A stretch of DNA of 52,505 nt from contig JAAXPZ010000012.1 of assembly GCA_012329065.1 (NCBI GenBank), positions 1 to 52,505 of the forward strand. Reading direction: 5' to 3'. Shown in pieces: positions 26,849-36,722 of the stretch; the first letter of the stretch is position 1, and each line of letters begins with the position of its first letter. The DNA is from Sulfurovum sp. GTDB taxonomy: Bacteria; Campylobacterota; Campylobacteria; Campylobacterales; Sulfurovaceae. A program made the position numbers and the translations under genes. The notes under the pieces are model-generated. The model searched no databases. It saw only the letters and a program-made list of their open reading frames with translations, and was not told where the DNA came from.

Positions 26849-27934
26849 TTATGCTCTGTATCCTCTAAGTATCTCTACGACATTGGTAGCATAGCAGCCT
26901 TTTGGCAAGAAAAATTCTAATTCATAGTGTGCTCTCTCTGGCAGATATTTACTCTTTATGTCTTTTGGAAATATCCATGCGTACCTTCTAGATCCATTTT
27001 CAAAGGTCACGGTGTCGAATTGCTGCTCTATCTCTCTAGCATTGCCCATGGAAAGCTTTACTTTTTTCCCAGAAAGCAATCCAGTAGGAGATATATCTTT
27101 TTGCTCGAATCTCTCAGACTCCTCCAGATGGTTTTGGGCATAAAAAATCCTCCCATGAGGATAATGCATCAACAAATCCCCTTCTATGATTTTAAAAAAC
27201 CCTTTTTGTTTTTTTATATCTTTTAGTGTATCTTTGGGCAGCTCTAGCAACTGTTCTGTCTGAGATTCTGAAAACTCTTCCAATAATCTACATAGCTCTA
27301 TTCTTTTACTTAGCCAATTGTTGAAGAGATAGCTTTGATAGGCAGAGATCAAGAACTCTCGACTCTTTCTGTCTCTCATTCTTAATTCACCTGATATAAT
27401 CCTCTGACCCTCTTCCCAATTGTCGCCATAGTTGCCAAACCTCTGATATCCAAAATAGTTTGGTACTCCATTTTGCTTGATCCACTTAAGTACAGAGTCA
27501 AGCATATCTTTCTGTACTCCAAGCACCTTTTTGAAGCGAAGGTGAAAAAGATTTCCTTTTAGATGTCCTATGCGAATCTTATTGTTATGCCTAATTGTGT
27601 CTAATATCTTTATTTGTGGGTGTGCAAATTCTCCAAGCTTATCCTGATGTATCGCCATAATAGATATATACTGTATAGTCATAGCATGCTTATCTTTGAG
27701 TCCCGCATAACCTATATCTCTTCGCCTTATGCCCAAATGAGAGCTAAAAATTTCCAGCATTTCCCATGTGGTGAGCTCTTTTTTCCTGACCTTCAGTATC
27801 AGATGTTCGCCCTCTGAACTAAATTCATACAGAGGTATCTCCTCAACAGTAAAGTCTCTTGGAGATGGATTGAATATAAATTCATTACGATGTGAAAGAG
27901 GCATAAGCCATTTAGGTAACTTTGGGGAACTCAT
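26849..27934 (-). CDS. truD: tRNA pseudouridine(13) synthase
   Basis: 361 aa. Converts U13 of certain tRNAs to pseudouridine. The N-terminal PSPRDFTVEEIPLYEFSSEG and the catalytic GYAGLKDKHA (D81) are diagnostic; PNYFGYQRFG, SREFLISAYQSYLFNNWLS and the C-terminal strands follow. Length is normal. It overlaps trmA by 4 nt and is followed 2 nt later by the Pqi genes, so tRNA modification and lipid-transport genes share a transcript. Confidence 0.93.
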   Translation of the reverse strand: MSSPKLPKWLMPLSHRNEFIFNPSPRDFTVEEIPLYEFSSEGEHLILKVRKKELTTWEMLEIFSSHLGIRRRDIGYAGLKDKHAMTIQYISIMAIHQDKLGEFAHPQIKILDTIRHNNKIRIGHLKGNLFHLRFKKVLGVQKDMLDSVLKWIKQNGVPNYFGYQRFGNYGDNWEEGQRIISGELRMRDRKSREFLISAYQSYLFNNWLSKRIELCRLLEEFSESQTEQLLELPKDTLKDIKKQKGFFKIIEGDLLMHYPHGRIFYAQNHLEESERFEQKDISPTGLLSGKKVKLSMGNAREIEQQFDTVTFENGSRRYAWIFPKDIKSKYLPERAHYELEFFLPKGCYATNVVEILRGYRA

Positions 27935-29046
27935 CTTTTTCTCCTTAGTATCACGCCACTCTCTATATGCTGAGTATGGGGAAACTGATCAAACAAAGCA
28001 GCATCACTAACCTCATGCGTCATGTTTAGCTCCTCCAAATCTCTTGAGAGTGTTTCGGGATTGCAAGAGATATATGCAATATTGTCAATCTCTGAGATTA
28101 GCTTTTTTGTGTCATCGTCAAGTCCTGCACGAGGTGGATCAACAAGTACATGAGAAAAGTGATAACTTTCCAGATCTACTTCCGCAAGCCTCCTAAACTC
28201 TCTAATGTGATTCAATGCCTGCGTCATCTCCTCTGAGCTAAGTCGCACAAACTCTATATTTTCTATGCTATTTATGACACAATTTTCTTTGGCTGCCTTT
28301 ATAGAGTTCTTACTTATCTCAGTTGCTAGTATCTTTGTAAACTGTTTTGACAACGGAAGTGTAAAATTCCCAAGTCCGCAGTAGCTTTCTAGCAAGTGTC
28401 TTTTGCTATCCTCTTTGATACAAGAGATTACCCACTCTATCATCTTAGTATTGACATATGGGTTTGGTTGAGTAAACCCTCCCTCATATTGACGATAAGT
28501 GTAAAGAGTGTTGTCTATCAAAAGTCTCTCAATAGTAAAGTCTCTAGAGAGTATTATTTTTTGCTTACGACTTCTGCCTATCAAAGAAATATCTAAACTA
28601 TCCTCAAGCCCAGAAGCTGCTTCTATCCATTGATCATCCAACTTTCTATGATAAAGCATAGTTACTAAGCATTCATCTGTTGTACTTGCTAAAAATTCTA
28701 CTCCAAAAAGTTTTCGCGATAGCTCCTGTGAACCGTTAATCGCCTCAAGTAGCCTCCACATCCTATTTTCTATGGGCTTGATGACCTTAAAGCACTCCTC
28801 TATGGTGATAGCAGCATTTTTATCGATATTCCCCATCGCATAACTACATCTAGACCCCTCATGCCAGATGCGAAACTCCGCCCTTGCTCTGTAATGGCTC
28901 TGTGGAGAATCAAATATTATAAGCTCTTCTGTATAAAATGGCTTGAGTAGATTAGAGACACAATCTTTTTTCTGTAAAAGTTGCTTCTCATACGGATCAT
29001 CGAAAAGTCCGCAAGAGCCACATGTGCCCATATGTTCACAATTCAA
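27931..29046 (-). CDS. trmA: tRNA (uracil-5-)-methyltransferase
   Basis: 371 aa. SAM-dependent enzyme that makes 5-methyluridine at tRNA position 54. QPNPYVNTKMIEW, LLESYCGLGNFTLPLS (SAM site), DPPRAGLDD and YISCNPETLSRDL with the nucleophile C328 are all present; E for proton abstraction is at the C-terminal HIESGVI. The N-terminus CEHMGTCGSCGL carries extra cysteines reminiscent of RlmD-type [4Fe-4S] binding. Two paralogous families overlap in sequence; the size and short N-terminus favour TrmA. Starts its operon divergent to glmU. Confidence 0.85.
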   Translation of the reverse strand: MNCEHMGTCGSCGLFDDPYEKQLLQKKDCVSNLLKPFYTEELIIFDSPQSHYRARAEFRIWHEGSRCSYAMGNIDKNAAITIEECFKVIKPIENRMWRLLEAINGSQELSRKLFGVEFLASTTDECLVTMLYHRKLDDQWIEAASGLEDSLDISLIGRSRKQKIILSRDFTIERLLIDNTLYTYRQYEGGFTQPNPYVNTKMIEWVISCIKEDSKRHLLESYCGLGNFTLPLSKQFTKILATEISKNSIKAAKENCVINSIENIEFVRLSSEEMTQALNHIREFRRLAEVDLESYHFSHVLVDPPRAGLDDDTKKLISEIDNIAYISCNPETLSRDLEELNMTHEVSDAALFDQFPHTQHIESGVILRRKR

Positions 29047-29072
29047 ATAATCAACCTTAATTGGAGTTTGGA

Positions 29073-29078
29073 TATAAT
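29073..29078 (+). promoter_or_regulatory. Candidate -10 of the glmU operon
   Basis: TATAAT lies 30 bp before the glmU start in the 61-bp gap to the divergent trmA gene. No -35 hexamer is evident, as usual in this phylum. The ribosome site AAAAGG sits 8-13 bp before ATG 29108. Placement is good, direct proof absent. Confidence 0.45.
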
Positions 29079-29107
29079 TACTGCTATTTTATCAAAAAGG
29101 TACTACG

Positions 29108-30403
29108 ATGGCGTTAAGTGTTGTGATATTGGCAGCAGGACAAGGAACTAGAATGAAATCTGACACTCCAAAGGTACTACATGAAATATCTGGTAAGCCC
29201 ATGCTATTTCATGCCATAGATGCGGCACTTCAACTATCAGATGATATCACCATAGTTTTATATCATAAAGCTGACATGATACAAAAAAAGATATCAAATG
29301 CTTATCAAAATATCAAATTTCACATACAAGATGTTGAAAACTTTCCTGGTACAGGTGGAGCCATGAAAGGTATCAAAACACTGCATGAGCGAACACTTAT
29401 ATTAAACGGGGACATGCCTCTAGTCAGTAAAGGGTCTCTAGAACTACTTTCAAAAGGTAATGATGACATTAATATGAGTATCATAGAGTTGTATGACCCA
29501 TCAGGGTATGGTAGAGTGCTGATCGATAACGACAAGATTCAAAAAATAGTAGAGCAGAAAGATTGCACTCAAAAGCAACTAGAGGTAAATAGTGTAAATG
29601 CGGGTGTCTACTGTGTATCAAAAAGAGTTCTAGATGAGTACATCCCTAGGCTCAATAACCACAATACACAAAAAGAATATTATCTTACCGATATTGTAGA
29701 GATGGCGGTTGCTGATAACAGAGTAGTCTCCCCTATAGTTGTCAAAGAAGAAGAGTTCAAGGGTGTCAACTCCAAACTTGATCTAGCAGAAGCAGAGATA
29801 ATCATGCAAAATCGTATCAAAAAAGAACTTATGATGTCGGGCATAAGCATGAGATTTCCAAGTACTATTTATATCGACTCTAGGGCTACATTCGAGGGAG
29901 AGTGTATGCTTGAAAATGGAGTAACGGTCATCGGAGCGTGCAAAATAATAAAAAGTCATATCAAATCCCACTCTGTTATCGAAGAGAGCCATATAGAGAA
30001 TTCAAGTGCAGGTCCATTTGCTAGAATAAGACCAAGAACAAAACTGATAAATACCCATATAGGTAACTTCGTAGAGCTTAAAAACTCTACACTCTATGGT
30101 GCCAAAGCTGGACATCTCTCATATATAGGTGACAGTGATATAGCCCAAGGTAGCAACATTGGTGCTGGCGTAATCACCTGTAACTATGATGGTAAAGCAA
30201 AATACCAGACTAAGATCGGTAAAAATGTATTTGTAGGATCTGACTCTCAGCTAATCGCACCTGTGACCATAGAAGATGATGTCATCATAGCAGCTGGTAG
30301 TACAGTGACAAAAGATATAAGTAAAGGTTCACTTGCTATATCCAGAGCCCCCATGAAAAGTGTTTCTGGATTTTTTTATAAATTTTTCGGAAAAGGAAAG
30401 TAA
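29108..30403 (+). CDS. glmU: Bifunctional UDP-N-acetylglucosamine pyrophosphorylase / glucosamine-1-phosphate acetyltransferase
   Basis: 431 aa. N-terminal nucleotidyltransferase: VVILAAGQGTRMKSDTPKVLH, MPGTGGAMKG-like GTGGAMKGIK and NGDMPLVSK (metal Asp); C-terminal left-handed beta-helix from about residue 240 with hexapeptide repeats (ENSSAGPFARIRPRT, NFVELKNSTLYGAKAGHLSYIGDSDI, NIGAGVITCNYDG). Makes UDP-GlcNAc for peptidoglycan and lipopolysaccharide. A little shorter than the E. coli enzyme (456 aa), normal for Campylobacterota. First gene of a six-gene unit; its stop overlaps the coaBC start. Confidence 0.96.
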   Translation: MALSVVILAAGQGTRMKSDTPKVLHEISGKPMLFHAIDAALQLSDDITIVLYHKADMIQKKISNAYQNIKFHIQDVENFPGTGGAMKGIKTLHERTLILNGDMPLVSKGSLELLSKGNDDINMSIIELYDPSGYGRVLIDNDKIQKIVEQKDCTQKQLEVNSVNAGVYCVSKRVLDEYIPRLNNHNTQKEYYLTDIVEMAVADNRVVSPIVVKEEEFKGVNSKLDLAEAEIIMQNRIKKELMMSGISMRFPSTIYIDSRATFEGECMLENGVTVIGACKIIKSHIKSHSVIEESHIENSSAGPFARIRPRTKLINTHIGNFVELKNSTLYGAKAGHLSYIGDSDIAQGSNIGAGVITCNYDGKAKYQTKIGKNVFVGSDSQLIAPVTIEDDVIIAAGSTVTKDISKGSLAISRAPMKSVSGFFYKFFGKGK

Positions 30404-31680
30404 TGCTTGTTGATCTTAGTGGGAAAACAGTTCTCCTTGGTGTCACTGGCTCCATTGCAGCATACAAAGCCTGCGATATAGCTAGACTTTTTGTCAAATC
30501 AAGAGCCCAAGTACATGTGATCATGACCACAGCAGCAGAACGATTTGTGTCAGCTCTTACTTTTGAAGCATTGACTAGAAATCCTGTTTTGACAGAAGAT
30601 AGCGAAAGCTGGAGTTCTGAACTCAACCATATAGATATAGGCAAAAAAGCTGATATTTTTCTAATAGCTCCAGCAACAGCAAATACAATAAATAAACTAG
30701 CTAAAGGCATAGCAGACAATATACTGCTTCAAACAGCACTAGCATACAAGAAACAGATACTTATCGCACCTGCTGCCAATACACAAATGATCTCTAGTCA
30801 CTATACGGATGGCTCTTTAAAGATGCTCAAAGTCAATGATGTCAGAGTCATCTCTTCACAAGAGAAACTTTTGGCTTGCGGAGACGAGGGAGATGGTGCA
30901 CTGAGTGAGCCTCAAGAGATATACTATCAAGCCTCTCAAGTACTTCTGGAGGATTCTTTCTGGAAAGATCGCAAAGTTGTCATTACAGGTGGGGGAACCA
31001 GAGAGAAGATAGACGAGGTAAGATACATCAGTAACTACTCCAGTGGAAAAATGGCAAAAGCATTAGCAGTAGCCCTATACTTCAAAGGTGCAGATGTATG
31101 TTATATCTCTACTATGTCTCACGAAGATCTTCCTGAAGAGATTTATACCATCGATGTCGAAGATGCGGAAGAGATGCTAGAATACACAATTGATGCAGTA
31201 AGGGTGGCAAAAAAAGGCAAAATGACCAAACCTAGTCTCAACAACCCTGATGCCATAGGTATGATACAGAAAACTCCATATCTTTTCATGGTGGCAGCTG
31301 TAGCAGATTTTACGCCGACTTACCCTCAAAGTGCTAAGCTTAAAAAGTCCCAACTCGGTGATAGCTGGAATATAGAGCTCAAACAGACAAAAGATATACT
31401 TAAGTCAGTGAACAAAGATGGCATCATTACTGTAGGTTTCAAAGCAGAGATGGATGCCCAAAATGGCATGAAGAGCGCCAAAAGCCTCATCGCTAATAAA
31501 GGAGTAACAGCAGTCTGCTATAATCTTCTCCAAGATAGCCAAAGTTTCGGAAGTGATGAAAATGAAATTACATGGATTACAGTCGATGATACAATAAACT
31601 TTGGTAAAACAGACAAGTTGAAACTCTCATTTAGCATTGCTAAACAGAGCATGAAGCTAGACAAGGGTACAGATGGATAA
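30403..31680 (+). CDS. coaBC: Bifunctional phosphopantothenoylcysteine decarboxylase / phosphopantothenate-cysteine ligase
   Basis: 425 aa. CoaC half: GVTGSIAAYKACDIARLF, LNHIDIGKKADIFLIAPATANT (catalytic His), PAANTQM and ACGDEGDGAL (Cys). CoaB half from about residue 185: VVITGGGTREKIDEVRYISNYSSGKMA, then FMVAAVADFTP and VGFKAE. Two consecutive steps to coenzyme A; panB earlier in the window feeds the same pathway. Starts at TAATG shared with the glmU stop. Confidence 0.95.
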   Translation: MLVDLSGKTVLLGVTGSIAAYKACDIARLFVKSRAQVHVIMTTAAERFVSALTFEALTRNPVLTEDSESWSSELNHIDIGKKADIFLIAPATANTINKLAKGIADNILLQTALAYKKQILIAPAANTQMISSHYTDGSLKMLKVNDVRVISSQEKLLACGDEGDGALSEPQEIYYQASQVLLEDSFWKDRKVVITGGGTREKIDEVRYISNYSSGKMAKALAVALYFKGADVCYISTMSHEDLPEEIYTIDVEDAEEMLEYTIDAVRVAKKGKMTKPSLNNPDAIGMIQKTPYLFMVAAVADFTPTYPQSAKLKKSQLGDSWNIELKQTKDILKSVNKDGIITVGFKAEMDAQNGMKSAKSLIANKGVTAVCYNLLQDSQSFGSDENEITWITVDDTINFGKTDKLKLSFSIAKQSMKLDKGTDG

Positions 31681-32359
31681 AATCAATATACTCAGGCATC
31701 TTGCCATTATTATGGATGGTAATGGCAGATGGGCAAAGATACGGGGTAAAGTTCGCACTGAAGGTCATAAAGTAGGTGCTGAGACAGTAAGAGACATAAC
31801 AACATACTGTGCCAAACAAGAAACTATTGAGACTCTGACTCTCTATGCTTTTAGTACAGAAAATTGGAAAAGACCAAAAATGGAAGTCAACTTCCTCATG
31901 AGACTTCTTGACAACTATCTGAGAAATGAGCTCTCCACATACATGGAGCTTGACACCCGATTTGAAACTATTGGTGACCTCTCGCCATTTTCAAATAGTT
32001 TAAAGCAAACAATAAGTGAAACAAAAGAGCTCACAAAGAACAACAAAAGCCTAGTACAAGTTCTGGCACTCAACTATGGCAGTAGAGATGAGATAGTTAG
32101 GGCTGCCAATAGAGTCATAGCCAAAGACCAAGAGCTTACAGAAGAGAGTCTCACAGCATCACTCGATAGCTCTTATGGTGACATTGACCTGATAGTTCGT
32201 ACTAGCGGGGAACAAAGACTGTCAAACTTTTTACTATGGCAACTTAGCTATAGTGAGATATTTTTTACGGACACTCTCTGGCCTGACTTCACAGCATCTG
32301 AATTAGAAGAGATTATTGAGAACTTTCAGCAGAGAAATAGAAAATACGGAGGCATATGA
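31673..32359 (+). CDS. uppS: Undecaprenyl diphosphate synthase
   Basis: 228 aa. IIMDGNGRWAK (catalytic Asp and the G-N-G-R phosphate site), LTLYAFSTENWKRP, LNYGSRDEI and LIVRTSGEQRLSNFLLWQLSYSE are the cis-prenyltransferase boxes. Makes C55-PP, the lipid carrier for peptidoglycan and O-antigen. It overlaps coaBC by 8 nt and the next gene by 4 nt. Slightly short N-terminally but complete. Confidence 0.95.
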   Translation: MDKINILRHLAIIMDGNGRWAKIRGKVRTEGHKVGAETVRDITTYCAKQETIETLTLYAFSTENWKRPKMEVNFLMRLLDNYLRNELSTYMELDTRFETIGDLSPFSNSLKQTISETKELTKNNKSLVQVLALNYGSRDEIVRAANRVIAKDQELTEESLTASLDSSYGDIDLIVRTSGEQRLSNFLLWQLSYSEIFFTDTLWPDFTASELEEIIENFQQRNRKYGGI

Positions 32360-33111
32360 TGGAACCTTTAATAGCTAATGTGCTTGTCTTTATATTTGGG
32401 ATGATGTTAGGCTCATTTCTGAATGTTGTTATATATAGAACACCTCGCAATGAAAGTATAGCATTCCCATCTTCCCACTGCACAAGTTGCGATACTAAGC
32501 TAAAGTGGTATCACAACATCCCTATATTCTCTTGGTTGTCCCTAGGGGGAAGGTGTGCCTTTTGCAAAAAGTCTATCTCTAAACAATATCCTATTGTTGA
32601 GATACTAACAGCCTTTTTATGGCTGGGGCTGTTTTATAAGTTGGGGGCTGTATGGTATTTTCCATTTGTGGCTGCTTCGTTTACTGCATTGTTGGCATTG
32701 ACTGTGATCGACATCAAGTACTACGCGGTACCTGACTCTATCAATTTTTTCGCCTTATTAATGGCAGTGATTCAGCCAGACATACTAAAACTTGAGTGGA
32801 GCAATCCTTTGGTTAGTGCTATCTTTGCTGCTGGAGGACTATGGCTTCTTGCCAAAATAATTGCTGTACTTATGAAAAAAGAAGCGATGGGTGGAGCTGA
32901 TGTGATAGTAGCAGGAACCATGGCTGCACTTCTAGGGTTTCCTGGCTTCTTCTTGGCTCTGTTTCTGTCTGCTATACTTGCTATCATACCGTCACTATTT
33001 GCCAAAGACACTATGGTTCCTTTTGTGCCATTTCTTGCACTCGCGACGCTGATTGTCTATCTCTTTGATACTCAGACATCAACACTACTGCACTGGATAA
33101 TGTATGGCTAG
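32356..33111 (+). CDS. Prepilin peptidase (type IV leader peptidase, A24)
   Basis: 251 aa. An N-terminal cytoplasmic zinc-binding domain with CTSC (about 37-40) and CAFC (63-66), around seven hydrophobic helices, and the two aspartates of the GxGD-type site: LTVIDIKYYAVPD and MGGADVIVAG. Cuts the leader of type IV pilin or type II secretion pseudopilins and usually N-methylates. PilD-like by length. No pilin gene lies nearby; it sits in the envelope-synthesis operon. The start is one of two tandem ATGs overlapping uppS. Confidence 0.9.
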   Translation: MMEPLIANVLVFIFGMMLGSFLNVVIYRTPRNESIAFPSSHCTSCDTKLKWYHNIPIFSWLSLGGRCAFCKKSISKQYPIVEILTAFLWLGLFYKLGAVWYFPFVAASFTALLALTVIDIKYYAVPDSINFFALLMAVIQPDILKLEWSNPLVSAIFAAGGLWLLAKIIAVLMKKEAMGGADVIVAGTMAALLGFPGFFLALFLSAILAIIPSLFAKDTMVPFVPFLALATLIVYLFDTQTSTLLHWIMYG

Positions 33112-34120
33112 AGTCAGAGGATTTATCCTCTCACAGTTTAGCAAGAACTATCTCCTTCTTTTTTTGCCTCTTTTTTCTATACTATCTATAGTCTATATCA
33201 TTAGAATCTCATCTCTTTCTAAAAAAATCTCTCTTAGTAGTGGGGAGTTTTTTACTCTATTTGGATTTTTTCTCCCTGATATACTTTTTTATACATTACC
33301 GCTATCGTTTATTGCTGCATTGACAGTGACACTTATGAAGCTCTCAGAAGATAACGAGCTGATAGCTCTATTCTCTTTTGGATTGACACCTGCAAAAATT
33401 CTTAATATGTTTATCGTCCCCTCGGTACTGTTTACTATACTGATGCTTGTATTGTCTTTGCACACTATGCCACAAAGTACACTGGCACTTAAACTATTTG
33501 AGAGTAAAAAAACTATAGAAGCCAAATTAGAAATTGTTCCAAATCGCTTAGGTCAAAAGTTTGGAGAGTATATTGTTTTTCTTGGAAACAAACGAGGAGA
33601 TAATTATCAAAACATAGTTCTTTTTGCCACAGATAACAAAGATAAAAGAGTTATTGTCATGGCAGACAAAGCTCAGATGAAACATAATGACTCCAAATTT
33701 ACTCTTATACTATATCAAGGCAGTGGCGATACTTTTCTTCCAAATACAATTGAATCAATCACTTATGACAAAATGCAACTCTATAGTTACCCCCAAAACG
33801 ATACAAATACAGAGTGGCTAAGTCGTGGCTGGAGTAAAATATGGATCAGCGACTATGATATGGCACAATTAATATACCGCATTTTTCTCTCCCTTTCTCC
33901 TGTTCTAGTACTAGCTGGCATTACTGCTTTTTCCATCATTAACCCTAGGTTCCAAGGTAACAATACTTATCTAGTTAGCTTTACTACAGTTATGTCCATA
34001 TACCTAATAGGATCTCTGCTTCGCAAACATGGTACCCCAACCTTACTTATGTTTGCTTCTGGAATTTTTATATTACTTGGTATTATATTGTTCAATAAAA
34101 GAACTAAGGCTCATTTTTGA
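33104..34120 (+). CDS. LptF/LptG-family permease
   Basis: 338 aa. Three N-terminal membrane helices (YLLLFLPLFSILSIVYII, FFTLFGFFLPDILFYTLPLSFIAALTVTL, PAKILNMFIVPSVLFTILML), a periplasmic beta-jellyroll domain (about 140-240) and three C-terminal helices. ELIALFSFGLTPAKIL is the family's conserved coupling motif. LptF and LptG partner LptB to extract lipopolysaccharide from the inner membrane; which of the two cannot be told, and the partner is not next to it. Overlaps the prepilin peptidase by 8 nt. Confidence 0.85.
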   Translation: MARVRGFILSQFSKNYLLLFLPLFSILSIVYIIRISSLSKKISLSSGEFFTLFGFFLPDILFYTLPLSFIAALTVTLMKLSEDNELIALFSFGLTPAKILNMFIVPSVLFTILMLVLSLHTMPQSTLALKLFESKKTIEAKLEIVPNRLGQKFGEYIVFLGNKRGDNYQNIVLFATDNKDKRVIVMADKAQMKHNDSKFTLILYQGSGDTFLPNTIESITYDKMQLYSYPQNDTNTEWLSRGWSKIWISDYDMAQLIYRIFLSLSPVLVLAGITAFSIINPRFQGNNTYLVSFTTVMSIYLIGSLLRKHGTPTLLMFASGIFILLGIILFNKRTKAHF

Positions 34121-34842
34121 TGCGTATAAAAGCTGTCATAGCCTATAACGGTAACAAATTCAAAGGCTTTCAAAAGCAGAGCAGTACTGGCAAGACAGTA
34201 GCTGGCACGCTAGAAAAGGCTCTTGTCTCCCTAGGCATAGAGTGTCAAATCACTAGTTCTGGACGAACAGATGCTGGCGTACACGCTACGGGACAAGTAA
34301 TACATTTCGATATTCCAGATTTTTGGGATGATTTAAGTAAATTAAAAAATCATCTCAATGGAAAATTAGATGGAATTTATATCAAATATATTTCAAAAGT
34401 CAACAATAACTTCCATGCCAGATTTTCTGCCAAAAGGCGTACCTATAGATATATTTTCAAATCCACTACACCATCAATATTTGAAGAAGATTTTATATCT
34501 CATATTCCTATTCAAAATATTTCCAAACTCGAAGAAGCATTACAATGCTTTGTTGGAGAGCATGATTTCGGCTATTTTCTAAAAACTGGATCAAATACCA
34601 AAAACTCTGTCCGTCATATCTATAGGACATACTATATTTGCAGAGGAGACTATCATTTTATATATTTTGAAGCTAATGGATTTTTGAGAGCACAAGTACG
34701 AATGATGATTGATTTTGCTGTTCGCATCGCAAATTATGAATTGGCTATAGCCCAACTACAGGAACAGCTCACTTTAAAAGTGACACACAACCAAAGACTA
34801 GCCTCTCCTCAAGGGCTATATCTTTCACGGGTAATTTATTAA
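34120..34842 (+). CDS. truA: tRNA pseudouridine(38-40) synthase
   Basis: 240 aa. SSGRTDAGVHATGQVIHFD holds the catalytic D51; HARFSAKRRTYRYIF, VGEHDFGYF and RAQVRMMIDF follow. The ATG at 34120 shares a TGATG with the stop of the permease gene and is preferred to a TTG one codon earlier. Last gene of the glmU run. Modifies the anticodon arm of tRNAs. A 77-bp gap with no hairpin separates it from dsbD. Confidence 0.95.
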   Translation: MRIKAVIAYNGNKFKGFQKQSSTGKTVAGTLEKALVSLGIECQITSSGRTDAGVHATGQVIHFDIPDFWDDLSKLKNHLNGKLDGIYIKYISKVNNNFHARFSAKRRTYRYIFKSTTPSIFEEDFISHIPIQNISKLEEALQCFVGEHDFGYFLKTGSNTKNSVRHIYRTYYICRGDYHFIYFEANGFLRAQVRMMIDFAVRIANYELAIAQLQEQLTLKVTHNQRLASPQGLYLSRVIY

Positions 34843-34919
34843 ATACACATATACTGCACAAGAACTATTTATAATTCTTTGCTATAGTTATATAGAAAAT
34901 ATTCAGAAAAGAGTACTTA

Positions 34920-36722
34920 ATGAAATTTAAAAGAATCTTTGTAGGTTTTATAATCATAATATCTACTTTGCTAACAAATGCGGCAGGCTTTGGGAACTTA
35001 ACTCTTCCTCAGCAGTCATTCCTCTCACCAGATGAAGCATTTAAAGCGACTGCTGTCAGAAAAAACGATACTATCGAGGTCGACATCAAGCTGGGTGACA
35101 AGATCTATATATATTCAAAAGATTTACACTTCAAAGTCACCAAGCCTATACAATTAGAGCTAAAACCTAAGCTCCCAAAAGCAGAAAAACATGGAGAGTA
35201 TGACGGATATAGAAGTATCTCTGTTGATATTCCCGCAAAAGATATAGAGTCCAAGCTCAACAGTGACTATACTCTCACAGTAGAAATGACTGGCTGCTCT
35301 GACAGTGGTATCTGCTACCAGCCTCAAACAAGAGAGATCTTGCTCAAGTATCAAGGTGAGCCTGAAGGCTTTTTTGAGAAGATATCTAGATTGACAAAAG
35401 AAGGAAATGCGGCCAAAATCACCGATGTCTTAATCAAAGAAAATCCACTTTTTATACTATTTATCTTTTTTATATTTGGATTACTACTAGCCCTGACTCC
35501 TTGCATATTCCCTATGATTCCTATACTCTCATCCATCATAATCTCTCAAGCAGGGAAAGGTAAAGCTATAAATGCTGGAAAAGCATTTTTTACCTCTTTA
35601 GTATATGTAATTGCTATGGCTCTTACTTATACTGTTGTTGGTGTAGTGGCTGGCTTGGTAGGTGCTGATATTCAAGCTGCAATGGCAATACCATGGGTAA
35701 TCGTACTTTTCGCAGCTATGTTTGTAGCACTTGCATTTTCTCTCTTTGGATTTTACGAGATAGGCTTGCCTGCCAAATGGCAGTCCAAGCTAAATTCAGT
35801 CAGCGACAATGCACAAAGTAAGGGTATCGTAGGCACAGCAATTATGGGGGCACTTTCTGCTCTTATTGTTGGGCCTTGTGTTGCTCCTCCTCTTGGTGGT
35901 GCTATACTATTTATATCTCAAACAGGTGATGCCTTCCTTGGAGGGCTTGCCTTGTTTGTGATGAGTATTGGTATGGGTATGCCACTTTTGCTTGTAGGAT
36001 TAGGGGCTGGCAAATTTATGCCAAAACCAGGTGGTTGGATGATGCGTATCTCTCAAATATTTGGTGTCATGATGCTTTTGATGGCTCTTTATATGATTGA
36101 GAGGCTACTTCCTGGGTGGGTGACATTGATGCTCGCCTCTTTTATTTTTATGGGTTCAGCATTTTATATGGAGGTGTTTGGAAGCTGTCAGTCACGCAAG
36201 GGACTATCCAAGCTCGCAACACTATTTGCCTTTGTGATGCTTATATATGGTGTTATCCTCTTCATAGGTGCTATCAGTGGCTCATCATCAATACTTCACC
36301 CTCTTGATAGATTTACCTCAGCTAGAGGTTCAACTACAAGCAACATCCTCGTATCAGAAAGTGAAGGTTCTCACAGAGGATATTCTGTAGATAGACTACT
36401 CCAAGAAGTAGTAGAAGCCTCAGAAAAGGGCAAAGGAGTTATAGTTGATATCTACAAGGATGGCTGTGTTGCGTGTGTAGAGTTAGAAAATATCACTTTT
36501 CCTGATCCACAAGTACAAGAACAGATGAAAAGATTTGAATTTATCCGCATCGATATAACCGACAATACCCCTGAAGATCAGGCACTATTGAAGAAGTATG
36601 GGCTTTTCGGAGCACCCAATATACTGTTTTTTGATAGTAAGGGCAAGGTATTGCCTGACAAATTCTATACTGGATTTATCCCTCCTGAGCAGTTCGCCAA
36701 GCAGATGAAGAGCATAAAATAA
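34920..36722 (+). CDS. dsbD: Thiol:disulfide interchange protein DsbD
   Basis: 600 aa. Signal peptide (MKFKRIFVGFIIIISTLLTNAAG); periplasmic alpha domain with the cysteine pair in TGCSDSGICYQP; eight-helix membrane domain with LALTPCIFPMIPIL and IVGPCVAPPLGG; periplasmic thioredoxin domain with CVAC (C516/C519). All three cysteine pairs needed to pass electrons from cytoplasmic thioredoxin to the periplasm are present. Clients include DsbC-type isomerases and cytochrome c assembly; the cytochrome at 41277 is a possible indirect client. Confidence 0.95.
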   Translation: MKFKRIFVGFIIIISTLLTNAAGFGNLTLPQQSFLSPDEAFKATAVRKNDTIEVDIKLGDKIYIYSKDLHFKVTKPIQLELKPKLPKAEKHGEYDGYRSISVDIPAKDIESKLNSDYTLTVEMTGCSDSGICYQPQTREILLKYQGEPEGFFEKISRLTKEGNAAKITDVLIKENPLFILFIFFIFGLLLALTPCIFPMIPILSSIIISQAGKGKAINAGKAFFTSLVYVIAMALTYTVVGVVAGLVGADIQAAMAIPWVIVLFAAMFVALAFSLFGFYEIGLPAKWQSKLNSVSDNAQSKGIVGTAIMGALSALIVGPCVAPPLGGAILFISQTGDAFLGGLALFVMSIGMGMPLLLVGLGAGKFMPKPGGWMMRISQIFGVMMLLMALYMIERLLPGWVTLMLASFIFMGSAFYMEVFGSCQSRKGLSKLATLFAFVMLIYGVILFIGAISGSSSILHPLDRFTSARGSTTSNILVSESEGSHRGYSVDRLLQEVVEASEKGKGVIVDIYKDGCVACVELENITFPDPQVQEQMKRFEFIRIDITDNTPEDQALLKKYGLFGAPNILFFDSKGKVLPDKFYTGFIPPEQFAKQMKSIK